In this document: in pieces, positions 25,293-33,891 of the stretch
Layout of the letters: each line of letters begins with the position of its first letter
Position numbering within the stretch: the first letter of the stretch is position 1
Assembly (NCBI GenBank): GCA_903862715.1
Contig: CAIOYY010000068.1
Span: 1-39,653, forward strand
DNA from: an uncultured Alphaproteobacteria bacterium
Lineage (GTDB): Bacteria > Pseudomonadota > Alphaproteobacteria > Micropepsales > Micropepsaceae
Direction of reading: 5' to 3'
Length of the DNA: 39,653 bases
Position numbers and translations under genes: made by a program
The notes under the pieces: generated by a model
The model's input: the letters and a program-made list of their open reading frames with translations, nothing else
What the model was told of the DNA's origin: nothing
Databases searched by the model: none

Positions 25293-25820
25293 ATGGCGGT
25301 ATATTCTCTCGATGGCATCGCCCCCGAACTTCCCCAAGAGGGCAATTACTGGATCGCGCCGAACGCGACGGTTCTTGGAAAAGTACGGCTGATGAAAGGC
25401 GCGACCATCTGGTTCGGCGCGGTGCTGCGCGGCGACAATGACTGGATCACCATCGGCGAGAACAGCAATGTGCAGGACAATTCCGTGCTGCATACCGATA
25501 TGGGTTTTCCGGTGACGGTCGGCGCGCATGTTACGGTTGGTCATGCCGTCACGCTGCATAGCTGCACCATCGGCGATAACTGCATCATCGGCATGGGATC
25601 GACCATTCTCAATCGCGCGAAGGTCGGGGCGTATTCGATGGTGGGCGCAAATGCGCTTCTCACCGAGAACAAGGAATTTCCCGATCGCTCTCTCATCATC
25701 GGATCGCCAGCGCGCGCCGTGCGGTCGTTGACGGCGGAAGAGTCCGAAAAGCTCTCGCGCTCTGCGGAACGCTATGTGGAAAATGGCCGCCGCTATGCAA
25801 AGGGGCTTACGCGCCTCTAA
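25293..25820 (+). CDS. Gamma-carbonic-anhydrase-family protein
   Basis: This 175-aa left-handed beta-helix protein belongs to the gamma-carbonic anhydrase family (YrdA-like). Residues LRGDNDWITIGENSNVQDNS at 45-64 carry the conserved RGD and Gln/Asp; candidate metal ligands are H67, H84 and H89 in VLHTD and VGHAVTLH. It probably forms a trimer with the metal between subunits. Whether it hydrates CO2 is unclear, because the loop between the first and second His is short and many members lack tested activity. AGGAAA precedes ATG 25293; the longer frame upstream is not supported. Confidence 0.88.
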   Translation: MAVYSLDGIAPELPQEGNYWIAPNATVLGKVRLMKGATIWFGAVLRGDNDWITIGENSNVQDNSVLHTDMGFPVTVGAHVTVGHAVTLHSCTIGDNCIIGMGSTILNRAKVGAYSMVGANALLTENKEFPDRSLIIGSPARAVRSLTAEESEKLSRSAERYVENGRRYAKGLTRL

Positions 25821-25959
25821 GTGTCGAAGCGCAATCGTGGCCATTCATGTCATGAAACTTTCGTCATTCATGGGGACCGAAATCGCCTTCATTCGTTTCA
25901 TTCTCGAGGCAAGGAGGCGGGCAATGTTCCTCTTCCTTGCGCCATTCGAGGAGAAAACG

Positions 25960-26334
25960 ATGAGAAAGCACCTGCTTGCATTGCCGATTGTCGCGGCCTT
26001 TGCCGCCACACCCGCTTTTGCGAATGACACCCCTGTCGCCCCCTGGGAACTGGGCCAATTTATTGGCGCGCCCCTGCATGGCGCGGGCTTCATGCCGCTC
26101 GGCATTGTCAGCGGCTATGATACCGATCGTGGCATTATTCAGGTGGTAAGCCCGAACGGTGGAGTGGCGACGATTCATACCTCCATGCTCGTGGCGGACA
26201 GCCGTTCGCAATTGCAGGCGCCGCTTCTGAACAAGGGCGATATCGCCGCGGTTTCGACGCTCAGCACCAGCGACATCCCGTTTGTCGCGCCGAGCATTAC
26301 GGTTGAAGACCCGGCCTATTACGGCCCGCAGTAA
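25960..26334 (+). CDS. Small secreted protein with a possible PRC-barrel-like core
   Basis: This 124-aa protein has a signal peptide (1-21, cleavage after AFA). The mature part begins LGQFIGAPLHGAGFMPLGIVSGYDTDRGIIQVV, which recalls the PRC-barrel pattern (IGxxVxxxxGxxLGxVxxV). A second strand set, VATIHTSMLVADS, and a GDIAAVSTLST tail follow. The assignment is tentative. No catalytic residues are visible. GAGGAG before ATG 25960 fixes the start. A strong terminator at 26389-26428 follows, preceded by a 13-bp tandem repeat. Confidence 0.7.
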   Translation: MRKHLLALPIVAAFAATPAFANDTPVAPWELGQFIGAPLHGAGFMPLGIVSGYDTDRGIIQVVSPNGGVATIHTSMLVADSRSQLQAPLLNKGDIAAVSTLSTSDIPFVAPSITVEDPAYYGPQ

Positions 26335-26342
26335 GAATGGCC

Positions 26343-26368
26343 TTCGCGTAGAAGGTTCGCGTAGAAGG
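26343..26368. repeat. Perfect 13-bp tandem duplication
   Basis: TTCGCGTAGAAGG occurs twice head to tail (26343-26355 and 26356-26368), eight bases after the stop of the small secreted protein gene. GCCTTC at the front and GAAGGC at the end can also pair, so the unit could form a weak hairpin upstream of the real terminator. Confidence 0.75.
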
Positions 26369-26388
26369 CGAGCAGTCGCCGAAACGTG

Positions 26389-26428
26389 AAAAAGACCGGG
26401 ACGGAAGAAATTCCGTGCCGGTCTTTTT
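26389..26428. terminator. Strong bidirectional terminator
   Basis: AAAAAGACCGG (26389-26399) pairs with CCGGTCTTTTT (26418-26428). Inside, ACGGAA-GAAA-TTCCGT extends the stem around a GAAA loop. T5 runs on either strand let it end both the secreted protein gene and the convergent GYF_2 gene. Confidence 0.9.
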
Positions 26429-26449
26429 ATGGGAAGAAGCGTAAGTGCT

Positions 26450-27016
26450 CTACGCTCCGCGCTGCCAAACGCGGCGAATACGGACATCGGCCTCAGGTCC
26501 GAAATTGAACCAAGCGGCCTTCCCCCGTGTCGCATCGACGACGAACAGGGTGTCGAGTTTACCGAGTTCCTGCACAAGGCGGTTACGTACCGCGTTGACG
26601 GTCTGCTCGGTGGAAACAATCCACACATTGGGAAGCAGTTTATAGGCGGGTCCGAGCGACATGATCGCCTGCTCGAGATTTCCCGGAGCGCGGGATTTCA
26701 GATCGACGACAATGGCGAATTGCGCCTTGCCGTCGCTCGCATGGCTGTCCGTTCCGTGTCCGTCCTGCACGTGGCCGCTATGACCGAAATGTTTGAAGGG
26801 CGCGGGCGTGACGGGTTCGGGCGCATGAAATTCCTTAGCGGCAAAGAGGTCCGTGAACTCAGGCTCGTCGGCGGCTTCATGCCAGTCATCCGTGTCTTCG
26901 CGGGAAACAAGCGAATGCGGTCCAAGACGGCCTTCGGCGGCGAAGGACAGCATGCGCTCCGAACTATACGGACCATAAACCCGTCCGCCGAAATTGATGG
27001 ACCACGCGCCGATCAT
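26450..27016 (-). CDS. GYF_2-domain protein with a C-terminal SinR/Cas2-like domain
   Basis: This 188-aa protein has two parts. Residues 4-58 form a GYF_2 (DUF4339-like) domain: WSINFGGRVYGPYS, then the MLSFAAEGRLGPHSLV and DDWHEA features. A His-rich linker (62-98) follows. Residues 100-172 resemble the small SinR/Cas2-like ferredoxin fold: FAIVVDLKSR, LEQAIMSLGPAYKLLPNVWIV, STEQTVNAVRNRLVQEL and LDTLFVVDATRGKAAWFN. The match is from pattern memory. GYF_2 domains usually bind Pro-rich peptides; the C-terminal part may act in protein or nucleic-acid interaction. I prefer ATG 27016; a TTG at 27046 would add 10 residues. Function is unknown. Confidence 0.72.
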   Translation of the reverse strand: MIGAWSINFGGRVYGPYSSERMLSFAAEGRLGPHSLVSREDTDDWHEAADEPEFTDLFAAKEFHAPEPVTPAPFKHFGHSGHVQDGHGTDSHASDGKAQFAIVVDLKSRAPGNLEQAIMSLGPAYKLLPNVWIVSTEQTVNAVRNRLVQELGKLDTLFVVDATRGKAAWFNFGPEADVRIRRVWQRGA

Positions 27017-27112
27017 TCCAACCCCGACCTTCTTCACCAGGAACAAGCCAACTTAAACAGAAAATGGTTACTGTTACCTTGCCGGTGCGCGTCGGATTTT
27101 GGTTTGTCATGG

Positions 27113-27147
27113 AAACGCCCCCGGAGCGGAGAGCACCGGAGGCGTTT
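27113..27147 (-). terminator. Hairpin downstream of the 17-kDa-antigen-like gene
   Basis: AAACGCC (27113-27119) with CCGG (27121-27124) pairs with CCGG (27136-27139) and GGCGTTT (27141-27147), leaving one mismatch. It lies 26 bases after the stop of the surface protein gene on the minus strand. The T-run is short (TTT), so termination may be incomplete. Confidence 0.55.
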
Positions 27148-27173
27148 ATGACCTTAAAAGCGGCCGTTGGGCG

Positions 27174-28046
27174 TTAGCTGATGATCTCCCAGGTGCCGTC
27201 GCCACGGCGGCAGGCATAGCCCGTAGCGTCTTCCGGGTGGCCGTTCACCCAGATGGTCTGGGAATAGGTGGCGCAGCGCTCGTTGCGGCGGCGGTCCTGG
27301 TAATAGTCGCCGACGCGCATCGCGCCGTAATTACCCGATTGCGGGTTACGCCAGCGATAGGTCGTATGCGGATTGCCGCGTTCGAACCCGTCATAATAGG
27401 TCTGCTGGACATAGTTGCGGTCGTTGCAATCGAGGTTGCCGCCAATGCCCACGCCCACGGCACCGCCGATAATGGCGCCGACGGCCGTGCCGGTGCCGCG
27501 CGAACGCCGGTTAGAGACCGCGTTGCCAAGAAGGCCACCGGCGAGCGCGCCGATCAGAAGACCGCCGACCTGACGATTGGCGCGCTCCTGTTCGCATTCG
27601 ACGCGATAGGCATAGCGTTCGTCGCGGTAACCGCCGCGCTGGTCATAGGCAGGCTGGTCATAAGCGCGCGACTGATAACCCTGCGAATAGCCGTCACGCC
27701 ACGTGCGTGCCGCTTCATTGCGCTGATACTCGTCGTCGTAATAACCGTCGTTAGAATAGCCATTGTCGTACTGGCCGCCATACTGGCTTCCATATTGCGT
27801 GTCGTACTGGCCGCCATACTGCGACTCATACTGGCCGCCATATTGGCTGTCATACTGGCTGTCATACGAGGACCCATACTGGCCCGACTGCGTGCCATAG
27901 GGGCCATTATAGGGATTGCCATATTGGTCGTACTGGTCCGCATAACCGCCATAGCCGTAATTCTGGGCCATGACGGGCTGGACGGCCGTCGCCGTCGCCA
28001 GCAGCGCGGCAACGAAAGCGCTCAAACCCTTTTTCTTCGTCAACAT
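27174..28046 (-). CDS. Surface-antigen-like protein with Tyr/Gln/Gly repeats and glycine zipper
   Basis: The 290-aa protein has a signal peptide (1-27, cleavage after VMA or MAQ), a low-complexity Tyr/Gln/Gly/Asp region (about 30-140) with repeated YGGQY-type units at 57-94, a glycine-zipper 2TM segment (160-203, GGLLIGALAGGLLGNAVSN and AVGAIIGGAVGVGIGG) and a C-terminal RT0821/17-kDa surface-antigen domain (about 230-290; Cys at 258 and 279). It is probably an outer-membrane or periplasmic envelope protein. The repeat region is longer than in typical family members. GAAAGGAAACG precedes ATG 28046. It is probably monocistronic. Confidence 0.82.
   Translation of the reverse strand: MLTKKKGLSAFVAALLATATAVQPVMAQNYGYGGYADQYDQYGNPYNGPYGTQSGQYGSSYDSQYDSQYGGQYESQYGGQYDTQYGSQYGGQYDNGYSNDGYYDDEYQRNEAARTWRDGYSQGYQSRAYDQPAYDQRGGYRDERYAYRVECEQERANRQVGGLLIGALAGGLLGNAVSNRRSRGTGTAVGAIIGGAVGVGIGGNLDCNDRNYVQQTYYDGFERGNPHTTYRWRNPQSGNYGAMRVGDYYQDRRRNERCATYSQTIWVNGHPEDATGYACRRGDGTWEIIS
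27765..27878 (-). repeat. Coding tandem repeats of the surface protein
   Basis: About 38 codons (residues 57-94) consist of variants of YGGQY and YDSQY units of four to five residues. At the DNA level, ACTGGCCGCCATA-like units recur in 12- and 24-base steps. The tract is prone to slippage, so unit number may vary between strains. It is coding and is not a CRISPR array. Confidence 0.7.
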
Positions 28047-28212
28047 GGTCGTTTCCTTTCCGTGTCCATGCCGGGGGGCTTTAACCGTCCCTACCCGTAT
28101 CGCCGCTAACCTTGCATATTTTCGCCTGAACCGTGTCTGAACGGGACAACGGACGGAAACGGTTAAGGTTGCCGGCCTCGGAGGGTTGGCCGGCACGAAA
28201 ATTAGGCGTCCC

Positions 28213-28238
28213 GATATACATATTTTTCAATGTATATC
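28213..28238. promoter_or_regulatory. AT-rich inverted repeat in the surface protein upstream gap
   Basis: GATATACAT (28213-28221) and ATGTATATC (28230-28238) are perfect 9-bp arms around ATTTTTCA. CCGA-like flanks nearly extend the stem. An AT-rich palindrome of this size stands out in GC-rich sequence. It could be an operator or part of the surface protein promoter region, 167 bases from the ATG. The 536-bp gap 28047-28582 otherwise holds two terminator hairpins and no supported gene. Confidence 0.5.
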
Positions 28239-28381
28239 TCGGTCTTCTACGGGGCGTAATCCGGATTGTAGGTGCGCCCGCAACAGGGGTTCGTATATTG
28301 GCGCCGACACCCGCGCTTCCCTGGTGGCGTCTTCCGAAACCGCTATACTGAGTAATGTTCGCTGCCGAAGCGGACCTTCAG

Positions 28382-28409
28382 AAAAAACCGACCGGACGGT
28401 CGGTTTTTT
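28382..28409 (+). terminator. Perfect terminator without an assigned gene; possible small RNA end
   Basis: AAAAAACCGACC (28382-28393), loop GGAC and GGTCGGTTTTTT (28398-28409) form 12 perfect pairs with a T6 run on each strand. No gene ends just before it on the plus strand. Upstream are a GTTCGCT-GCCGA-AGCGGAC hairpin and a -10-like TATACT at 28344-28349. A short RNA of about 55 nt starting near 28356 is conceivable. No good -35 box is visible. Confidence 0.6.
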
Positions 28410-28550
28410 CGTGCCGGTGCCGGTTGTCCGGCGGAATGCGGCGCGGCAACCCGGCGGTCTCCGTTTTTATTGAAATTGCAAAGGGATAGCGGCGGGGCGT
28501 GCTTCGATACGTGGGCGCCTTGCCTGTGGGCATTCACCCGCGCCCGCAAA

Positions 28551-28578
28551 AAAACATACCGACCGGTCGGTATGTTTT
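28551..28578 (-). terminator. Terminator of the sdhCDA operon
   Basis: AAAACATACCGACC (28551-28564) and GGTCGGTATGTTTT (28565-28578) form a perfect 28-bp palindrome. On the minus strand, seven T residues follow. It begins five bases after the sdhA stop, so terminator is the best reading. Its core also looks like a TetR-family operator (ACCGACCGGTCGGT), and it shares this core with the hairpin at 28382-28409. Confidence 0.8.
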
Positions 28579-28582
28579 GGCC

Positions 28583-30370
28583 CTAATAGGTCCGCGCCTT
28601 CGGCTTGATGTATTCGACGTCGTTCGACAGCGTGTAGGTGTGCACCGGCCGATAGTCGAGTTTCGTAACCGCCGTCTTGTCGTCATACCAGGCGAGCGTG
28701 TGCTTCATCCAGGTATCGTCGTCACGGTTGGGGAAGTCTTCGCGCGCATGTGCGCCGCGTGATTCCTCGCGCACCACCGCGCCGTCGATAGTGACGATGG
28801 CCTGACTCAGGAGATTGTCGAATTCCAGCGTCTCTACGAGATCGGTATTCCAGATCATTCCCCGGTCGGTAATGCCGATATCGGGAATCTGCTTGTGGAC
28901 TTCGCGGATGGCGCGCTGGCCGGATTTCAGGCTCTCGCCGGTGCGGAACACGGCGGCGTCGTTCTGCATCACGCGTTGCATTTTCAGGCGCAGATCGGCG
29001 GTCGGAAGCTTGCCCTTGGCGAAGCGGAAACGGTCAAGGCGGGCGAGGGCCTCGTCGCCGGCGTTTTTCCGGAAATCGGCATGTTCCTGACCCGGCTGGA
29101 TGCCATGCGCGGCGCGTTCGCCCGCGGCCTTGCCGAACACGACGAGGTCGACCAGCGAGTTCGATCCGAGACGGTTGGCGCCATGTACCGATACGCACGC
29201 CGCTTCACCGATGGCGAAAAGGCCCGGCACGATGGTGTCGGGGTTACCGTCCTTCAACGTCAACACTTCGCCGAGATGGTTCGAGGGAATGCCGCCCATA
29301 TTGTAATGCACGGTCGGCAGCACCGGAATCGGTTCGCGCGTCACATCCACGCCCGCGAAAATCCGCGCGCTTTCCGAAATGCCCGGCAGGCGTTCATGCA
29401 GGATCTTCGGATCGAGATGCGACAGATGCAGGAAGATGTGGTCCTTGTTGGGGCCCACGCCGCGGCCTTCGCGGATTTCGATGGTCATCGCGCGGCTCAC
29501 GACGTCGCGCGAGGCGAGGTCTTTCGCGTTTGGCGCGTAGCGCTCCATGAAACGCTCGCCGGATGAATTGGTCAGGTAACCGCCTTCGCCGCGCGCGCCC
29601 TCGGTGATGAGAACGCCGACGCCATACACGCCGGTCGGATGGAATTGCACGAATTCCATGTCCTGCAGCGGAAGTCCCGCGCGCAGCACCATCGCGCTGC
29701 CGTCGCCGGTCTGCGTATGCGCGCCGGTGCAGGAGAAATAGGCGCGGCCATAACCCCCGGTCGCAATGATCACGCGATGGGCGCGGAAACGATGGATCGT
29801 GCCGTCGTCGAGCTTCCAGGCCATGACGCCGCGTACCGCGCCGTCTTCCATGATGAGGTCGAGCGCGAAATATTCGATGAAGAAATTCACGTCATGGCGC
29901 AGGCACTGACCATACAGCGTGTGCAGAATGGCGTGTCCCGTGCGGTCGGCAGCGGCGCAGGTGCGCTGCACGATGCCTTCGCCGTAATTCGACGTCATGC
30001 CGCCGAACGCGCGCTGATAGATTTTGCCTTCATCAGTGCGCGAAAACGGCACGCCGAAATGTTCGAGTTCATAAACCGCTTCAGGGGCCTTGCGGCACAG
30101 AAACTCGATGGAATCCTGGTCGCCGAGCCAGTCCGAACCCTTTACGGTGTCGTACATGTGCCAGCGCCAATCGTCTTCGCCCATATTGCCGAGCGCCGCC
30201 GAAATGCCGCCCTGCGCCGCAACCGTGTGGCTGCGCGTCGGAAACACTTTGGTCAGGCACGCGGTTTTCAGGCCGAGCCGCGCCGCTTCCAGCGTCGCGC
30301 GAAGTCCCGCGCCGCCCGCACCCACAACGATGACATCGTACGTGTGATCTATAATCGGGTATGCGGTCAT
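28583..30370 (-). CDS. sdhA: Succinate dehydrogenase flavoprotein subunit
   Basis: SdhA oxidises succinate to fumarate with covalently bound FAD as part of complex II. The 595-aa protein has the Rossmann [11 protein letters not shown] at 14-24, the FAD-attaching His48 in [11 protein letters not shown], catalytic segments HPTGVYG and [10 protein letters not shown], and the C-terminal [11 protein letters not shown] 30370 is chosen; the open frame extends well upstream through sdhD in another reading but has no homology. It is third in sdhC-sdhD-sdhA. Unlike the usual arrangement, sdhB is not downstream; a gene at 35318 on the other strand supplies it. Confidence 0.97.
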   Translation of the reverse strand: MTAYPIIDHTYDVIVVGAGGAGLRATLEAARLGLKTACLTKVFPTRSHTVAAQGGISAALGNMGEDDWRWHMYDTVKGSDWLGDQDSIEFLCRKAPEAVYELEHFGVPFSRTDEGKIYQRAFGGMTSNYGEGIVQRTCAAADRTGHAILHTLYGQCLRHDVNFFIEYFALDLIMEDGAVRGVMAWKLDDGTIHRFRAHRVIIATGGYGRAYFSCTGAHTQTGDGSAMVLRAGLPLQDMEFVQFHPTGVYGVGVLITEGARGEGGYLTNSSGERFMERYAPNAKDLASRDVVSRAMTIEIREGRGVGPNKDHIFLHLSHLDPKILHERLPGISESARIFAGVDVTREPIPVLPTVHYNMGGIPSNHLGEVLTLKDGNPDTIVPGLFAIGEAACVSVHGANRLGSNSLVDLVVFGKAAGERAAHGIQPGQEHADFRKNAGDEALARLDRFRFAKGKLPTADLRLKMQRVMQNDAAVFRTGESLKSGQRAIREVHKQIPDIGITDRGMIWNTDLVETLEFDNLLSQAIVTIDGAVVREESRGAHAREDFPNRDDDTWMKHTLAWYDDKTAVTKLDYRPVHTYTLSNDVEYIKPKARTY

Positions 30371-30402
30371 GGGCGTCTCAGTTCTTGGGGCCAGGTTCTG
30401 GC

Positions 30403-30792
30403 TTAAAGGGCGATTTTCAGAAGCGCGAAGGCGGTGGCGAAGCCCACTGCGATAGCGAAGAAACGGTTGAGCATCAGCACAAGAAGCTTGATGCCTTCCT
30501 GATGGATGTAATCCTCGATCACGACCTGAAGCCCGAGCGTCATGTGATAGAGCGCGGCAAAAAGAAACAGGAACATCAGGATCGCGTTCACGGGGCTGTC
30601 GAAGAACACGAGCACCTCGGCCAGATTGGCGCCCACCATCGTCAGGGCGCTGACCACGAACCAGATGGCGAGGGGAATGAGCGCGACCGCGCTCATGCGC
30701 TGGCGCCAGAAATGCGCCGTACCGCTTTTCGCCGATCCGAGACCGTTGGCGCGCGCGAAGGGCGTACGAAGATCGTTGCCTTTGCTGGTCAT
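30403..30792 (-). CDS. sdhD: Succinate dehydrogenase membrane anchor subunit
   Basis: SdhD is one of the two membrane subunits that hold the heme and ubiquinone site of complex II. The 129-aa protein has an N-terminal cytoplasmic tail with a [11 protein letters not shown] motif, three membrane segments (about 34-56, 62-83, 100-125) and [15 protein letters not shown] with the conserved His (about 83) that can ligate heme. The start overlaps the sdhC stop by 4 bases (ATGA), so the two are translationally coupled. sdhA follows after 32 bases. Confidence 0.93.
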   Translation of the reverse strand: MTSKGNDLRTPFARANGLGSAKSGTAHFWRQRMSAVALIPLAIWFVVSALTMVGANLAEVLVFFDSPVNAILMFLFLFAALYHMTLGLQVVIEDYIHQEGIKLLVLMLNRFFAIAVGFATAFALLKIAL

Positions 30793-31238
30793 AAGCCGCC
30801 TCCGACGCCGAAGAAGCCATAGGCGAAGACCGCAACGGCAATGGCGAGCGAAAGCCCGAACACAAGCGCGGCGGTCAGGCGCGCGGTCGGCACCTTAAAG
30901 CCATAGCCGAGGTCCCAGGCAAGGTGGCGGATACCGTTCAGGAGATGGAAGCTGAGCGACCAGACAAAGCCGAACAGGATGATCCAGCCGACAGGGTGCG
31001 AGGCGACGCCAAGGAACATGTCATAGGCGTCCGGACCGCTCGCCGCTGCGATCAGCCACCAGGCAAGAAAAAGCGTGCCGCCCGCCAGTGCCACACCCGT
31101 GAGGCGGTGGAGGATGGAGGCCGCCATGGTGATGGGCCAGCGATAGATCGAGATGTGCGGCGACAGAGGCCGGGGGCGAGGACGGCCAAGTGGCCGCGCC
31201 TGGGTGCCCGCGCCACCCCCGATAGGGCCATCGGCCAT
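30789..31238 (-). CDS. sdhC: Succinate dehydrogenase cytochrome b556 subunit
   Basis: SdhC is the cytochrome b subunit of complex II. The 149-aa protein has the family signature [13 protein letters not shown] at 24-36 and SILHRLTG at 41-48, three membrane segments, and the heme-ligating His98 in FHLLNGIRH. An unusual Gly/Pro/Arg-rich N-terminal tail of about 20 residues precedes the signature. GGGGAA before ATG 31238 may be the ribosome-binding site. It is the first gene of the sdhCDA operon and is divergent from rpe. Confidence 0.94.
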   Translation of the reverse strand: MADGPIGGGAGTQARPLGRPRPRPLSPHISIYRWPITMAASILHRLTGVALAGGTLFLAWWLIAAASGPDAYDMFLGVASHPVGWIILFGFVWSLSFHLLNGIRHLAWDLGYGFKVPTARLTAALVFGLSLAIAVAVFAYGFFGVGGGL

Positions 31239-31400
31239 TCTAAATTCCCCGGTAGGACAGGTGTTTCGTGCTGGCGGGAGTGTAGGGAGAGGGACCTCTA
31301 AGTCAACATCGGGCGGCAGGCCCCGCGCGATTTTCCGTAAGCAGTGGATTTCCCGAACAACTTGTTATCGCCCGTCGATTAACACACATAGACTGGACCC

Positions 31401-32075
31401 ATGACGAATCAGGTCCGCATCGCGCCCTCCATTCTGTCGGCCGATTTCGCGCGGCTGGGCGAAGAAGTCGCAGCCATCACGCAGGCGGGGGCCGATTTCA
31501 TCCATATCGATGTCATGGACGGGCATTTTGTCCCGAACCTCACCATCGGGCCCATGGTCGTAAAGGCGCTCCGGCCTCATTCGGCCAGGCCCTTCGACTG
31601 CCATCTGATGATCGCGCCGGCCGATCCCTTTATCGCGGCCTTCGCGGAAGCGGGCGCGGACATCATCAGCATCCATCCCGAGGCGGGCCCGCACCCCCAT
31701 CGCACCCTTCAGCATATCCGGTCGCTCGGGAAAAAAGCGGGCTATGTCCTCAACCCCGGCACGCCGGTCGAGGTCCTCGATCCCGTCATGGATCTGGTCG
31801 ATCTGATCCTTGTGATGACGGTCAATCCGGGGTTCGGGGGACAGGCTTTTCTTTCCAGCCAATTGCCCAAGATCGCCGCAATTCGGAAACGCATTGCCGC
31901 GTCGGGCCGCGAGATCGCCCTCGAAGTCGATGGTGGCGTCAACGAAAAGACAGCGAAGGACGTGATTGCCGCGGGCGCGGATATACTGGTCGCCGGCAAT
32001 GCTGTTTTTCAGGGTGGAAATGACGTCAAAGGAGACACCGGCTATGCAGGCCGCATCGCGCGCCTCCGCGGGTGA
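31401..32075 (+). CDS. rpe: Ribulose-phosphate 3-epimerase
   Basis: Rpe interconverts D-ribulose 5-phosphate and D-xylulose 5-phosphate in the pentose phosphate pathway. The 224-aa TIM barrel has [16 protein letters not shown] at the start, [14 protein letters not shown] (metal/catalytic His and Asp), [15 protein letters not shown] and the catalytic EVDGGVN. No strong ribosome-binding site precedes ATG 31401; TAGACT lies six bases upstream in the place of a -10 box, so this gene may also be leaderless. The heparinase gene starts inside its last 11 codons. Confidence 0.95.
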   Translation: MTNQVRIAPSILSADFARLGEEVAAITQAGADFIHIDVMDGHFVPNLTIGPMVVKALRPHSARPFDCHLMIAPADPFIAAFAEAGADIISIHPEAGPHPHRTLQHIRSLGKKAGYVLNPGTPVEVLDPVMDLVDLILVMTVNPGFGGQAFLSSQLPKIAAIRKRIAASGREIALEVDGGVNEKTAKDVIAAGADILVAGNAVFQGGNDVKGDTGYAGRIARLRG

Positions 32076-33876
32076 CGCGCGCCGCCTACGCGCCAATGCT
32101 CCCTCGCCGGAGCAACACGCCGCCGCCCGCCCCGCAACCTCTCACGCCCGCCCGACGCCTTTAGCCAAGGGCGAAGGCCTGCGCCTCGCGCTCTTTCCCG
32201 AAGCGCTGCGGATTTTCTTCCGCCGCTCCATCGACACCATCGCTGCGAATCTGCGTCGCGGCTGGTTCTATCGTCTTGGATATCGCGGCTCGATCACCGA
32301 CCGCATCGAATTTCATCCGCTCGACTGGCGCGCCCGCCGCCTCGATGAAGCCGATGCCTATTTTCGCGGACGGTTCCGTTTCGCAGGCCACATGGTGGAG
32401 GCGAAAACCGGATCGATCTTCGATGCCGAAATGCCGAGCGCCGGATTCGCCGCGTCGCTGCACGGTTTCGAATGGCTGCGCCATCTTGAAGCGGCCAGCG
32501 GAGAGGCCGCGCGCCTTCTGGCATTGAAGCTTGCGGGCGAATGGCTCGATCGCAATGAGGAGTACACGACGCCTGCCTGGGATGCGGATGTCATCGCGAT
32601 CCGCTTCTTCAATCTTTTTTCCCATGGCCGGTTTTTCCTCGTCAATTCCGACCTTCTGTGGCGCTCGCGCCTCTTCGTATCGTTGCGCAATCAAACGCGC
32701 ATTCTCGCGCGCACGCTGCACACCGCGCCCGAAGGATTGCCGCGTTTGCGCGCCGCGGCGGGTTTAAGTCTCGCAGGGTTGTGTCTCTCTGATCCGCGCA
32801 GCGCCGATCTCGGGCTGAAGCGGCTCGCCGACGAAATTGCAAAACAGATTCTTCCCGATGGCGGCCATATCAGCCGTTCGCCGGAAACGCTGGTCGAGGC
32901 ATTTCGCATTCTTGGCATGGTGCAGCAGGTCGCGGATGCCGCGAACCGCGAAACTCAGAACGCGCTCAGAAGCGCGCTCGATCGCATGGCGCCGATGGTG
33001 CGCTTCTTCCGTCTCGGCGATGGTGGGCTCGGCGTGTTCAATGGCGGCGGCGAGGGCGACACAAAGCTTATCGCCGCGCTGCTGGAGCGCGACGACGTGC
33101 AGGGCAAACCCTTTGGTCACGCGCCGCATTCGGCCTATCAGCGTTTGAGCGGCGGACGCAGCCTCGTGCTGATGGATATCGGCGATCCGCCACCCGGCGC
33201 CTACGCCACGCATGCGCATGCGGGCTGTCTTTCGTTCGAGATGAGCGTCGGTGCGCACCGCCTGATCGTCAATTGCGGCATCGCAACGACCGAAGAAAAC
33301 GAATGGAGCGCGGCGTTGCGCGCGACCGCCGCACATTCAGCGCTGATCCTCGCCGACCGTTCATCGGCTTCGCTGCTGCCGCCCGGCTTTCTGCGCAATC
33401 AATTGGGCGCGCGGCTTCTCGCCGATTCCGGCAAGGTGCAGACGCGCCGCACCGAAGGCGCGCAGGGCATCATCATCGAAGCGAGCCATGACTATTATGT
33501 GCCGCGCTTCGGCCTCACCCATCGCCGCCGTCTCGCCCTCTCGCCCAAAGGCCTTGTGCTCACCGGCACCGATCAACTGATCCCCGTGGGCGCAAAGGCG
33601 GGCAAGCGCGGACCTGAGCGTCCCTTCGACATTCGTTTTCACATTCATCCCGATGTGCGCCTGTCGCTGGCGCAGGGCGGCGGTTCCGTCATCCTCAAAT
33701 TGCCGAATGGCGAAGGCTGGCGGTTCCGGTGCGGCGGCGGTGCCATCGCCATCGAGGAAAGCGTTTATCTCGGCGGGGGCGCATTGCGCCGTTGCGAACA
33801 GCTGGTGATCAGCGCCACTATCCGCAATGAGGAAACCGAAATCGCCTGGCTCCTGGAACAAATCGGAGCAAACTAA
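32044..33876 (+). CDS. Heparinase II/III family protein
   Basis: This 610-aa protein belongs to the heparinase II/III-like polysaccharide lyase group. It has an alpha-helical N-terminal half (about 40-330, with the family segments FHPLDWRAR and [20 protein letters not shown]) and a beta-sheet C-terminal half containing [13 protein letters not shown] near 388-400, where active-site His residues sit. No signal peptide is visible, so it may work on a cytoplasmic or unusually exported substrate. ATG 32044, with AAAGGAG ahead, overlaps rpe by 32 bases; ATG 32020 is an alternative. The rpe-heparinase pair is a common alphaproteobacterial arrangement. The substrate is unknown. Confidence 0.88.
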   Translation: MQAASRASAGDARRLRANAPSPEQHAAARPATSHARPTPLAKGEGLRLALFPEALRIFFRRSIDTIAANLRRGWFYRLGYRGSITDRIEFHPLDWRARRLDEADAYFRGRFRFAGHMVEAKTGSIFDAEMPSAGFAASLHGFEWLRHLEAASGEAARLLALKLAGEWLDRNEEYTTPAWDADVIAIRFFNLFSHGRFFLVNSDLLWRSRLFVSLRNQTRILARTLHTAPEGLPRLRAAAGLSLAGLCLSDPRSADLGLKRLADEIAKQILPDGGHISRSPETLVEAFRILGMVQQVADAANRETQNALRSALDRMAPMVRFFRLGDGGLGVFNGGGEGDTKLIAALLERDDVQGKPFGHAPHSAYQRLSGGRSLVLMDIGDPPPGAYATHAHAGCLSFEMSVGAHRLIVNCGIATTEENEWSAALRATAAHSALILADRSSASLLPPGFLRNQLGARLLADSGKVQTRRTEGAQGIIIEASHDYYVPRFGLTHRRRLALSPKGLVLTGTDQLIPVGAKAGKRGPERPFDIRFHIHPDVRLSLAQGGGSVILKLPNGEGWRFRCGGGAIAIEESVYLGGGALRRCEQLVISATIRNEETEIAWLLEQIGAN

Positions 33877-33891
33877 ACATAAGGCGCCGCA

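Noticed and set aside
27765..27878. Repeat tract considered as a CRISPR array
   Set aside because: The units are short, contiguous, without spacers, and in frame with a coding sequence.
28410..28550. Stretch considered as a possible tRNA or small RNA gene on the minus strand
   Set aside because: No cloverleaf or conserved tRNA boxes could be formed; only GC-rich sequence is seen.
28551..28578. Palindrome as a TetR-family operator
   Set aside because: It begins five bases after the sdhA stop and is followed by seven T residues on that strand, so terminator is the simpler reading; no TetR gene is in the window.
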